A model generated the notes under the pieces. The model was not told the DNA's origin. It saw nothing but the letters and a program-made list of their open reading frames with translations, and ran no database searches. Below are positions 1 through 6,170 of a stretch of DNA of 17,323 bases, in pieces. Positions within the stretch are counted from its first letter, which is position 1. Each line of letters opens with the position of its first letter. The translations under genes and the position numbers were made by a program. The stretch comes from an uncultured Clostridia bacterium. Lineage in GTDB: Bacteria; Bacillota; Clostridia; Oscillospirales; Acutalibacteraceae. The stretch is from contig CAKZZS010000029.1 in NCBI GenBank assembly GCA_937884975.1, positions 1 through 17,323 on the forward strand. Reading direction: 5' to 3'.

Positions 1-60
1 ATAGGTTCTATTGATAAATTCCATACCGGACTCCGACCTATACGGCGTACTTACGGACAT
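1..60 (-). CDS. avd: Avd-like DGR accessory protein, N-terminal fragment (runs off window)
   Basis: Only the first 20 codons are present; the rest lies beyond position 1. The ATG at 58-60 is preceded by a strong ribosome site, AAAGGTGG, seven bases upstream (68-75). The peptide begins MSVSTPYRSES and continues GMEFINRTY. From memory this matches the start of four-helix-bundle proteins (consensus roughly MSVxKxKRSESxMEFIxxA) encoded beside diversity-generating retroelement reverse transcriptases in Firmicutes. Such Avd proteins form small basic pentameric barrels that bind the reverse transcriptase and template RNA and are needed for mutagenic homing. Its position directly after a DUF6273-type target gene and a hairpin fits that role. 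The identification rests on 20 residues plus context, so it is probable rather than certain. Confidence 0.6.
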   Translation of the reverse strand, partial: MSVSTPYRSESGMEFINRTY

Positions 61-67
61 AATTAAA

Positions 68-75
68 CCACCTTT
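68..75 (-). promoter_or_regulatory. Ribosome binding site of the Avd-like gene
   Basis: The minus strand reads AAAGGTGG followed by seven bases and then ATG at 58-60. This strong site supports a real gene start at position 60 even though only 20 codons are visible. Confidence 0.7.
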
Positions 76-87
76 ACACTTGACATA

Positions 88-117
88 CAAATCCTGCGGC
101 TAACGCCGCAGGATTTG
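88..117 (-). other. Perfect 13-bp hairpin with 4-base loop just after the DGR target gene
   Basis: On the minus strand the arm CAAATCCTGCGGC pairs perfectly with GCCGCAGGATTTG around the loop GTTA. The hairpin starts 7 bases after the stop codon of the DUF6273-type gene. No T-run follows it on either strand: the minus-strand flank continues TATGTCAAG. It is therefore a poor candidate for an intrinsic terminator. In studied diversity-generating retroelements, a GC-rich hairpin or cruciform with a short loop sits just downstream of the variable repeat and initiation-of-mutagenic-homing (IMH) site and is needed for target recognition. Position and form here match that element. A role as an mRNA 3' stabiliser or weak terminator remains possible. 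Confidence 0.7.
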
Positions 118-124
118 AAAAAGA

Positions 125-1804
125 TTAAATACAGCCGAAAGGGGCCAACCCCCTCGTAGTGCTGGCAAGGTTGCTGCCCGCGGTGCCGTTGCTGTAGACA
201 CGACAGAAATAGCCGCTGTCGTCCGAATAAGGCGAACGCTCCCACCAGATAGCCGCTGCCCCGTTTACATTCTTGATACGGTTTGCGGTAACTTCATAGT
301 ATTTGATTTGCTTGAGGGCGTTTGCCTCTGTTGCATTGCTGTATGTTCGCGTGCCGAAAATTTCTTTTTCTGCGAACAATGCAAAGTTATCAACCGATGT
401 TTTCAACGTAGAACCATTATACGTTTCTGCTGTTATAGTTTTAAATGGCTTGAAAAACTTGCGAGATTTTTCAGAGAACGATCCCGGCAGAACATCGTTG
501 CACCATGTTCTTCTTGCACAACCGTGCCATGAACCAGCGTTCGTGTTTGAACTGTTCATATAACCAGTCTCATTGAAACCTTCTTCCATTCCGACTACAA
601 AATGCACGGGTGTCCCATCTTCAAACACATAACCAGAATTTTCTCCGGTGTCCATAATGACCCATACTCGGTCTTGAGCTGCGTGACTTTCACCTACTCC
701 TGTTGCTGCCATTGCCGAATGATGAATTACTCGTTTGTCGTTTAAATTCCAATAGTCACTAAGATTTATTTGACCATTAAAAGCGGCTTCAAGCATTGCA
801 TTTATCTCGTCCTCTGTACCGCCCGCCCACGTTACTATCTTGAGGAAAGCTCCGGTCACGGTTATTGTCGCTGTTGTCGCTTCATAGTTCGCCGCTACCG
901 CAACTGATACCGTGACCGCCGCGGTTCCGCTTTTTTCGCTCGGACTCGATATTGTTATGGTGTTGCCCTCGAGTGTAGCTGTTGCAACCGTCGTGTCCGC
1001 GGACGAAACTGTCACCGTTCCGGTCGCATCCGACACCGTGACCGTCGCAGAAAGATGATCCGCGTCCAGTGTTACCGCATTTGTTGATAAGGTCACACTT
1101 CCTGCTGCTTTTCCTATCGTCCAGCTTGCAGTTTTTGCCGTGCGCGTCCCGTCGCTCCATTGATAGTTTTCAGTAGGCGTGAAAGACGCGGTATAATCAC
1201 CCGCATTTGTGCCGGTATCTCCCGAAACTGTGAGCTGCGTGCTGTCAAAGTTGTTCCAAGATGCTGTTTTTTCCGTCCCGTCATAGGTAAGCGTGCCGTT
1301 CTGTGACGGCACTGTGGTTATAGCAGTACGCGTCGGAGTCACGCTTAAAGCCGTACCTGTGGTATAAACCCCGTCTGTGGAGTACGGGAAAAATCTGTAA
1401 TAATAAACCGTGTCATAATCAACGTTATTATCAACGAAAGCTGTTGACGCATACGCTCCGCGAGTTTTATTATCACAAACAACAGTTCCGTCCGTTTCAT
1501 CCGCAGGAGCGCTCCCTGCTTTGCGTACAACCTTTGTGCCGGCCCATTGTGCGAATGTAGTTCCCTCGATCACAACGTCCGCAGGATCACTCCACGTCAA
1601 GCTTACTGTTCTTTGGGTTGTGGTTACAGACGCATTTGAAACGTCGGCCAGTTTCACGGGGTTGTATGTCCCCGTGATCTGCTGACCGTTCGCGGCGTGA
1701 GCCGTGACACCTAAAAACATTTTTTCGGCGGTGACTGTATCTCCGGTAAGGTCTATAACGACTTCATTACCGATAATCACCTTATTTGCGTTATTGTATG
1801 GCAT
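125..1804 (-). CDS. Multidomain tail-tip receptor-binding protein with C-terminal DUF6273/C-type-lectin-like domain; probable DGR variable protein
   Basis: This is a 559-residue surface protein. Residues 1-46 form a module also found at the start of the upstream 193-residue tail protein and probably attach it to the tail tip. Residues about 51-160 look like a fibronectin-III fold, 165-231 like an MBG-type Ig-like domain and 233-318 like a Big_2-type Ig-like domain. Residues about 320-559 match DUF6273: the SWHGCARRTWCND segment (425-437), FALFAEKEIFGTRTYSNATE (474-493), WWERSP (520-525) and the final GLAPFGCI. Such domains end in a lectin-like ligand-binding surface. Residues 526-551 are the stretch that varies in DGR targets, and 14 of the 22 codons at 528-549 are AAC or differ from AAC only at its two adenines. 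The ATG follows the previous stop by one base, with AGGAG about 12 bases upstream. It probably binds a host receptor. Mutability by a DGR is inferred; no template repeat is in the window. Confidence 0.85.
   Translation of the reverse strand: MPYNNANKVIIGNEVVIDLTGDTVTAEKMFLGVTAHAANGQQITGTYNPVKLADVSNASVTTTQRTVSLTWSDPADVVIEGTTFAQWAGTKVVRKAGSAPADETDGTVVCDNKTRGAYASTAFVDNNVDYDTVYYYRFFPYSTDGVYTTGTALSVTPTRTAITTVPSQNGTLTYDGTEKTASWNNFDSTQLTVSGDTGTNAGDYTASFTPTENYQWSDGTRTAKTASWTIGKAAGSVTLSTNAVTLDADHLSATVTVSDATGTVTVSSADTTVATATLEGNTITISSPSEKSGTAAVTVSVAVAANYEATTATITVTGAFLKIVTWAGGTEDEINAMLEAAFNGQINLSDYWNLNDKRVIHHSAMAATGVGESHAAQDRVWVIMDTGENSGYVFEDGTPVHFVVGMEEGFNETGYMNSSNTNAGSWHGCARRTWCNDVLPGSFSEKSRKFFKPFKTITAETYNGSTLKTSVDNFALFAEKEIFGTRTYSNATEANALKQIKYYEVTANRIKNVNGAAAIWWERSPYSDDSGYFCRVYSNGTAGSNLASTTRGLAPFGCI
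128..250 (-). other. Candidate DGR variable repeat, with IMH-like 3' end
   Basis: This stretch encodes residues 519-559 of the DUF6273-type protein. Codons 528-549 contain AGC, GGC, GAC, TAC, ACC, GCC and AAC in quick succession, all reachable from AAC by changing only A positions. The last codons (GGG TTG GCC CCT TTC GGC TGT ATT) lack AAC-like codons and are G/C-rich, as expected for an unmutated initiation-of-mutagenic-homing segment. A hairpin follows directly. The exact borders need the template repeat, which is not visible here. Confidence 0.5.
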
Positions 1805-1805
1805 A

Positions 1806-2387
1806 TTATACTGTCGCTCCTATCGTTACAGTTGTGCCGCCTGCGGCGTTAGGTGTTTCGGTTACGGGAATAGCGTTCACAATTACCTGTGACAGATAAT
1901 CATAAGCCGCATCCGGTAATACAGTCTGCGGCTGCATTGTAGGTGTTACGGTCTTTGACTGTGCCACAACAGCCTCGCCGCCATACTCGCCTGTAATACC
2001 CAGAATAACGATGTCCTTTTTGATGTTGGACGGGATAAGCTTTGCCTTATCTGTAGCCGAAATGCTGACCTCGCCCGAGCCATCGTGAAAGCCCATAGGG
2101 ACGATAAACGGGGTATCACGATCCGTAATAACCTCGTCTATCGCGCCGCGGTTCGGCATAGTACCCGTAAGCATAGAGCCGCGAGCTGCAAAAGTCTTTC
2201 CGGAAAGGACTTCGCCGACTGCCGCGTCCGCTTCTGTTGTATCTACATCATAATCACACGTTCCTGTTACGAGTTCGCCGTCTTTACCGTGCGCGGTTAT
2301 GCCGCGTAACAGTTTATCGGCTGTTACTGTATCGGCGGTAAGGTCCATTAAGACCTCGTTACCGAGCACTACCTTACTTCTTGCCAT
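1806..2387 (-). CDS. Phage tail-tip/fibre-like structural protein, 193 aa
   Basis: Residues 1-46 (MARSKVVLGNEVLMDLTADT, then TADKLLRGITAHGKDGELVTGT) are clearly related to the N-terminus of the downstream 559-residue receptor-binding protein. The middle holds further short glycine motifs of the same style (GSMLTGTMPNRG, ILGITGEYGG). The C-terminus has QSKTVTPTMQPQTVLPDAAY followed by VIVNAIPVTETPNAAGGTTV, a pattern I know from tail proteins of Firmicutes prophages. It starts within TAATG, overlapping the previous stop, with GGAGG upstream. It probably forms part of the tail tip or an adaptor on which the variable protein sits. No enzymatic motif is seen. Confidence 0.75.
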   Translation of the reverse strand: MARSKVVLGNEVLMDLTADTVTADKLLRGITAHGKDGELVTGTCDYDVDTTEADAAVGEVLSGKTFAARGSMLTGTMPNRGAIDEVITDRDTPFIVPMGFHDGSGEVSISATDKAKLIPSNIKKDIVILGITGEYGGEAVVAQSKTVTPTMQPQTVLPDAAYDYLSQVIVNAIPVTETPNAAGGTTVTIGATV

Positions 2388-2614
2388 TAGTCATTACCTC
2401 CAATAATGAAAGTTGTACCCCCGTGAGGGTTGGTTACTTCACGCTGCGGTATCTTCAAAATTGTAAGATCGTGCAGCATACTCCTGTTCGCGGTAGGCAA
2501 AACCTTGTCGTCATATACATCCGACACGGCGGTGTATTCACCCGCATAGGGCGGGAGCTGACCACCTGTTACTTTGCCTACCTTGACAACGATTTCTCTG
2601 TTCGTATAAGCCAC
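2387..2614 (-). CDS. Small tail-tip accessory protein, 75 aa
   Basis: The gene starts at GTG (2612-2614), with TAGGAGGG about six bases upstream. It ends overlapping the next start by one base (TAATG). The body (EIVVKVGKVTGGQLPPYAGEYT) has no family I recognise. The C-terminus, ILKIPQREVTNPHGGTTFIIGG, resembles the end of the following 193-residue tail protein (VNAIPVTETPNAAGGTTVTI), so the two share a short structural motif. Position and motif suggest a small structural protein of the tail tip. The precise function is unknown. Confidence 0.65.
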   Translation of the reverse strand: MAYTNREIVVKVGKVTGGQLPPYAGEYTAVSDVYDDKVLPTANRSMLHDLTILKIPQREVTNPHGGTTFIIGGND

Positions 2615-2625
2615 GATTAACCCTC

Positions 2626-2970
2626 CTACGCGATCTCAAATATCGCCGTTTCCGGAAACCCGTGCCAAGTATCGACCTCCGAACCGTCCGCGTTCAGCAG
2701 CCGTATCGTGTAGCTGTACTTGTATCGGCTTATGTTTGTTTCCTCCGGCGAAAACTCGAAATACACCGTACCCTCTTCACTCTGCTGTTCCTGTCGCACT
2801 TCTTTCACAATTGCGGGGAAAGCGTCTTTTGAAACGAATACGGAAAGCTGCGCATACTGCCCGTTTTCAAACAGATAAGGCTCGTCATTGTCCTTGTATT
2901 GGAACGTGACCGGAATAATCGCGCTGTCGCCTCGAGGTATGCGAATATTGTACATATCGGTTAAGTACAT
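2626..2970 (-). CDS. Tail-tip protein with BppU-like N-terminal domain, 114 aa
   Basis: The whole protein appears to be a single beta-rich domain: IRIPRGDSAIIPVTFQYKDN, then YAQLSVFVSKDAFPAIVKEV, YFEFSPEETN and YSYTIRLLNADGSEVDTWHG. This arrangement (a ligand-free beta sandwich with a YxYxIRL...DGxxxT segment) resembles the N-terminal domain of upper baseplate proteins of lactococcal-type phages, which anchors receptor-binding parts to the baseplate. Here that domain stands alone and may be an adaptor. GGAGGTGG lies five bases before ATG 2970. The family assignment is from remembered pattern, not a search. Confidence 0.6.
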   Translation of the reverse strand: MYLTDMYNIRIPRGDSAIIPVTFQYKDNDEPYLFENGQYAQLSVFVSKDAFPAIVKEVRQEQQSEEGTVYFEFSPEETNISRYKYSYTIRLLNADGSEVDTWHGFPETAIFEIA

Positions 2971-3045
2971 ATTACCACCTCCAATTTTACGGGAGCTGCC
3001 CGCGCTTCTTTGAATTTCACTTGCTTTGTACCTCGCTTTCGCTTT

Positions 3046-3414
3046 TTATACGTCAAGCTCTTCTATGGTGATTAAACCGTCAAGCAGACGTAGATCATCA
3101 TAGGAAAGTTTGATGTTTTCGGACTGCGGTATTACTACCGGGACAAATTCGCCCTCTACATCAATATCAAGAATTTCATTCAGCTTTTCAACAAATACCG
3201 TCTTATTTTCATCATCTACTCGGTATTCGTCGGTATCGTCGATTTTATGCCCGTACTGCATAATAAGGGCGTTTTTGCTTTTATTAAAGAAGTCAAGCTC
3301 CTTTTCACATCTGGAAAGGAGCTTGCTTGTCTTGTACAGGGTTTTCGGTGTAAGATCTGCTGCCGATACTTTCTGTAATGCCGGAACTGCTGTAACTATC
3401 GTACCTAATTTCAT
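3046..3414 (-). CDS. DUF1617-like phage protein, 122 aa
   Basis: The protein is largely helical. After a short N-terminus come TLYKTSKLLSRCEKELDFFN and KNALIMQYGHKID, then a small beta/helix segment VFVEKLNEILDIDVEGEF and an acidic end. This order (helix containing K-L-x-x-C/A-EKEL, then a (R/K)xxLIxxYG motif, then EKLNEILDIDVE) resembles the DUF1617-type proteins found near tail-fibre genes of Firmicutes phages. Their function is not established. AGGAGG lies nine bases before the ATG, and the gene follows the hub/fibre gene after 22 bases. Confidence 0.6.
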   Translation of the reverse strand: MKLGTIVTAVPALQKVSAADLTPKTLYKTSKLLSRCEKELDFFNKSKNALIMQYGHKIDDTDEYRVDDENKTVFVEKLNEILDIDVEGEFVPVVIPQSENIKLSYDDLRLLDGLITIEELDV

Positions 3415-3436
3415 AATGATTGCCTCCTGTGATAAA

Positions 3437-5770
3437 TTAAACCGTGATTAAACCTAAGTGCAGCATACAGTTGACTAACTCGACAAGAGCGCCGCCCGTA
3501 TCGTTTTTAATTGCACTTGTTGACTTGTAGGAATATGTTTCGCGGGATTGCGGAGAATGCCCGAAAAAGCCGATCGAGCCACCGCTGCCGCCTATACGGA
3601 CTGTTCCCAATATCCGACAGTCTGAACCATTTGCAGTGATATTTGTGGTTGAAACCGTACTTGCAGACACCGTACCGGAACAGCTTACCGTTCCTGCTGA
3701 AAGCGTTCCGGAAAGAGAAAGCGACGAAAGACCGGTCAATGACGATGCGCTCAATGTATTTGCACTTATCGTACCGCTTACGCTTAACGAGGAAAGTCCG
3801 GAAATACTGCTTACGGATAATGACGATGCTGATATGTTGTTTGACACGGAAAGGCTATAAGCGGAGATCGTTCCATTTGACGCGCTTACATTCCCTGCTG
3901 TTATATTTCCGGTAACGCTTAATGACGAGCCGCTTAAAGCTCCGCCGGAAATAGAGCCTGTTCCTGTACTTAACGATGACGCGCTGATAGCTCCGCAGTA
4001 TATCGCACCCCATTGAGTTGATGACGTACCGAGCGACCATGAACTTGTACCGTTTGGCACAATGGCGTGTGTATTTGTCAGTATTGCGAGTCCGCTGACA
4101 CCGTTATGATCATTACCGATATAAACATCATAAGTTGCATATAAACGCAGATGACTTGAACCTAAAGATGACGAGCCGTCACTACCGATGTATAAATCAC
4201 CGCCGCCGCCAGCTATCACGGGATATACTTGCGTTCCAACTTTGGGATAGAGGGTGTAAAGTTTTAAATCGGTAGTATCTATCAAATCTGCTGAAATAGT
4301 ACCGGATTTAATGTTATTTGCGTTTATATTTGTGACGTTTACCACAGACGCGTCTATCGTGCCTGTGGTTATGTTACCGCCGGTTATTGTGGTCTTTCCT
4401 GCGGTTGACAGGTCGGATTTTATTGAACTTTTTACGTTGCTCGCGCTATCGTCGATTTCCTGTTCTATTTGACTTTGGAAAGTAACAAGACCGTTTATTG
4501 TCACGTCTGCCGAAATAACGTACTTTTTGGCGGCTGTATCAAAATAGATACAGTCTTTCCAACCGGTACTCGCATCATACGACTGCATTTTAAACAATGA
4601 TGCGTTCGCCGTGAGCCTTGCAAGAACCGTATCATTTACGACAAGCTCCGATACAAAACCCTCCGCGCGTGTGATACGATTGCCGAAATAAGTCTGATTT
4701 GTTTTGACTGTCCGGGATAAAGACAGATCACGCGCCGTCATATACGGAAATTCATCATCTGTTTCGTTTTCGACTGCCGCAGTCGCTTTTGCGGTACAAG
4801 CTACAGTGCAGTTCAAAATGACAGTTTGCAGAACGACTTTATGAACTGTTCCGTCACGTTGACTAAACGATAATGTATCACCCAGCTCCATACACGGATC
4901 AAGGTATGCTTTATCAAGCTCGTAAGGTTCATAGGTCACACCGTATAATACCGAGCCAGTTCCATTGCATAATGTGTTTGCTACTTCCTGCGTCGCATAA
5001 TTACATTCTGCGCTTATAGTCAACCCTGTATCGTCGCCGGCCGCAAAATCGTTATCTGCATCATCTACGAGTATGACACGGGACACGGTTTGTGTTTTTC
5101 CTTTATAAACAAAACCGCCATGTGTTTTCCCTATGTCCTGTGTAGCGGTTGCGAGCGGCTTTGCCAGAACAACGAGCCTCAGCTCGCCGCGTTCGGTCAT
5201 TATCCAGTTACCACCGTGCGCCGCCGCGATCATTCCCAGAACCTCGGACATAAGCATATCCTCGTTAGGGTAGTCAACAACGTATCGTCTGCCGCTATTG
5301 ATGTTTGTACGGTTGTCTATTGAAACGTGCATTATTTCAGCGATTTCATTAACTACCGCCTGCATAGACTGCGGCCATTCGGTGAACGCCGTTTTATCAA
5401 GATACGTCTGCCCCGCTAAAATCATACGGTCAAGACAATTCAACGTGAGAATATTTGTACCGCTGCGAGACGATACATAAAACTTACCCTGCGGGACCCA
5501 GTCTGTCACCGTCTCTCCGTCCGTTGACGTAAGGCGGCAATAAGCATCTACCGTAGCCGCTTTTGAGATCTCGCCCTGCGGATAAATGTTTAAGCTAAGC
5601 GAGCCCGTACACGTCCTACCAATTGCCGGTTTTTCAAGCAGGGGCTTTGTGATAGTCGGTGTCCCTTTTACGTTATCGCCGTAATAGTCAACCCCACCTA
5701 TCACATACTTATATTCAGTTTTGTGCGCGCCGTTAAAAAGAGTTTCCCAGTTATTAGGTCTTGTCTGCAT
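3437..5770 (-). CDS. Tail hub protein fused to a repeated fibre stalk (tail-associated/fibre protein), 777 aa
   Basis: Residues 1-340 look like a tail hub (gp27-like/siphovirus tail-associated) fold with beta-barrel segments such as WVPQGKFYVSSRSGTNILTL, a helical stretch (SMQAVVNEIAEIMHV) and RGELRLVVL. Residues 350-500 are linker and shaft segments typical of prophage tail proteins (GLVTFQSQIEQEIDDSAS, GGNITTGTID, NNIKSGTISADLI). Residues 591-712 are a serine/glycine-rich repeat (SLSVSG, SGTISA, SSLSGLSS-type units), probably a beta-helical stalk. The C-terminus (GFFGHSP then QSRETYS) matches a recurrent tail-fibre ending, GFFGxxPxxRxT. AAAGGAGG precedes ATG 5770, which overlaps the previous stop as TAATG. 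No lytic domain was recognised, so no peptidoglycan-degrading role is claimed. Confidence 0.8.
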   Translation of the reverse strand: MQTRPNNWETLFNGAHKTEYKYVIGGVDYYGDNVKGTPTITKPLLEKPAIGRTCTGSLSLNIYPQGEISKAATVDAYCRLTSTDGETVTDWVPQGKFYVSSRSGTNILTLNCLDRMILAGQTYLDKTAFTEWPQSMQAVVNEIAEIMHVSIDNRTNINSGRRYVVDYPNEDMLMSEVLGMIAAAHGGNWIMTERGELRLVVLAKPLATATQDIGKTHGGFVYKGKTQTVSRVILVDDADNDFAAGDDTGLTISAECNYATQEVANTLCNGTGSVLYGVTYEPYELDKAYLDPCMELGDTLSFSQRDGTVHKVVLQTVILNCTVACTAKATAAVENETDDEFPYMTARDLSLSRTVKTNQTYFGNRITRAEGFVSELVVNDTVLARLTANASLFKMQSYDASTGWKDCIYFDTAAKKYVISADVTINGLVTFQSQIEQEIDDSASNVKSSIKSDLSTAGKTTITGGNITTGTIDASVVNVTNINANNIKSGTISADLIDTTDLKLYTLYPKVGTQVYPVIAGGGGDLYIGSDGSSSLGSSHLRLYATYDVYIGNDHNGVSGLAILTNTHAIVPNGTSSWSLGTSSTQWGAIYCGAISASSLSTGTGSISGGALSGSSLSVTGNITAGNVSASNGTISAYSLSVSNNISASSLSVSSISGLSSLSVSGTISANTLSASSLTGLSSLSLSGTLSAGTVSCSGTVSASTVSTTNITANGSDCRILGTVRIGGSGGSIGFFGHSPQSRETYSYKSTSAIKNDTGGALVELVNCMLHLGLITV
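3635..4000 (-). repeat. Degenerate serine/glycine fibre-stalk repeats inside the hub/fibre gene
   Basis: The DNA codes for residues 591-712, made of short degenerate units around S-L-S-V-S-x-x-I-S-A and S-S-L-S/T-G-L-S-S-L-S. The clearest pair is SISGLSSLSVSGTISANTLS against SLTGLSSLSLSGTLSAGTVS, about 24 residues apart. They resemble the repeated strands of trimeric beta-helical phage stalks. Confidence 0.75.
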
Positions 5771-6168
5771 TATACTGTTTCCTCCTTTACGGAAATTAAG
5801 TTAAAATTGACGTTATCGATTATGATACCGTCCTCGCGGAACTGTTCCTCGGCCGCATCTATCGACGTATTATAGAACAGTCTTGTACACATTCCGTCTT
5901 TTAAGTCCGGGTATGTGACTCTTACACCATCATCACCCCCTTGCAAGTCACTTTCAAGCTGCTGTGCGATTTCAAAGGGCATAGGTCCCATTTTAACTGC
6001 AAGCTTACGCTGGTGGGATAAAACATTTGTATGCATTACGTCGCTCTTATCGCGCCCCGCGTCCTCGTCGTTGGTGTTTTCACGGGACCACCCTAAACCC
6101 GTTTTCTGCTTGACATAACAGGTATAATCGTGACCGTTGATTAAAAATTGTCCTTGTATTGTAGCCAT
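5770..6168 (-). CDS. DUF6711-like small distal tail protein, 132 aa
   Basis: The protein begins MATIQGQFLINGHDYTCYVK and has RDKSDVMHTNVLSHQRKLAV, a V-TYPDLKDG segment and a final NVNFNLISVKEE. This layout (ING start, R-x-L strand, YPD-x-x-x-G, FNLI strand) resembles DUF6711 proteins encoded between the tape measure and hub genes of Firmicutes phages. A distal-tail (Dit)-like or tail-completion role is likely from position. It begins two bases after the tape measure stop, with GGGGTG as a modest ribosome site, and its stop overlaps the next ATG. Confidence 0.6.
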   Translation of the reverse strand: MATIQGQFLINGHDYTCYVKQKTGLGWSRENTNDEDAGRDKSDVMHTNVLSHQRKLAVKMGPMPFEIAQQLESDLQGGDDGVRVTYPDLKDGMCTRLFYNTSIDAAEEQFREDGIIIDNVNFNLISVKEETV

Positions 6169-6170
6169 AT

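Noticed and set aside
88..117. Intrinsic terminator reading of the hairpin after the receptor-binding gene
   Set aside because: The stem is strong, but neither side is followed by a T-run, so I list it as a DGR-type structural element instead, with termination as a lesser possibility.
3635..4000. Serine-rich repeat as a DNA tandem repeat or mobile element
   Set aside because: The repeat is degenerate at the DNA level, keeps the reading frame throughout and is explained by a protein stalk.
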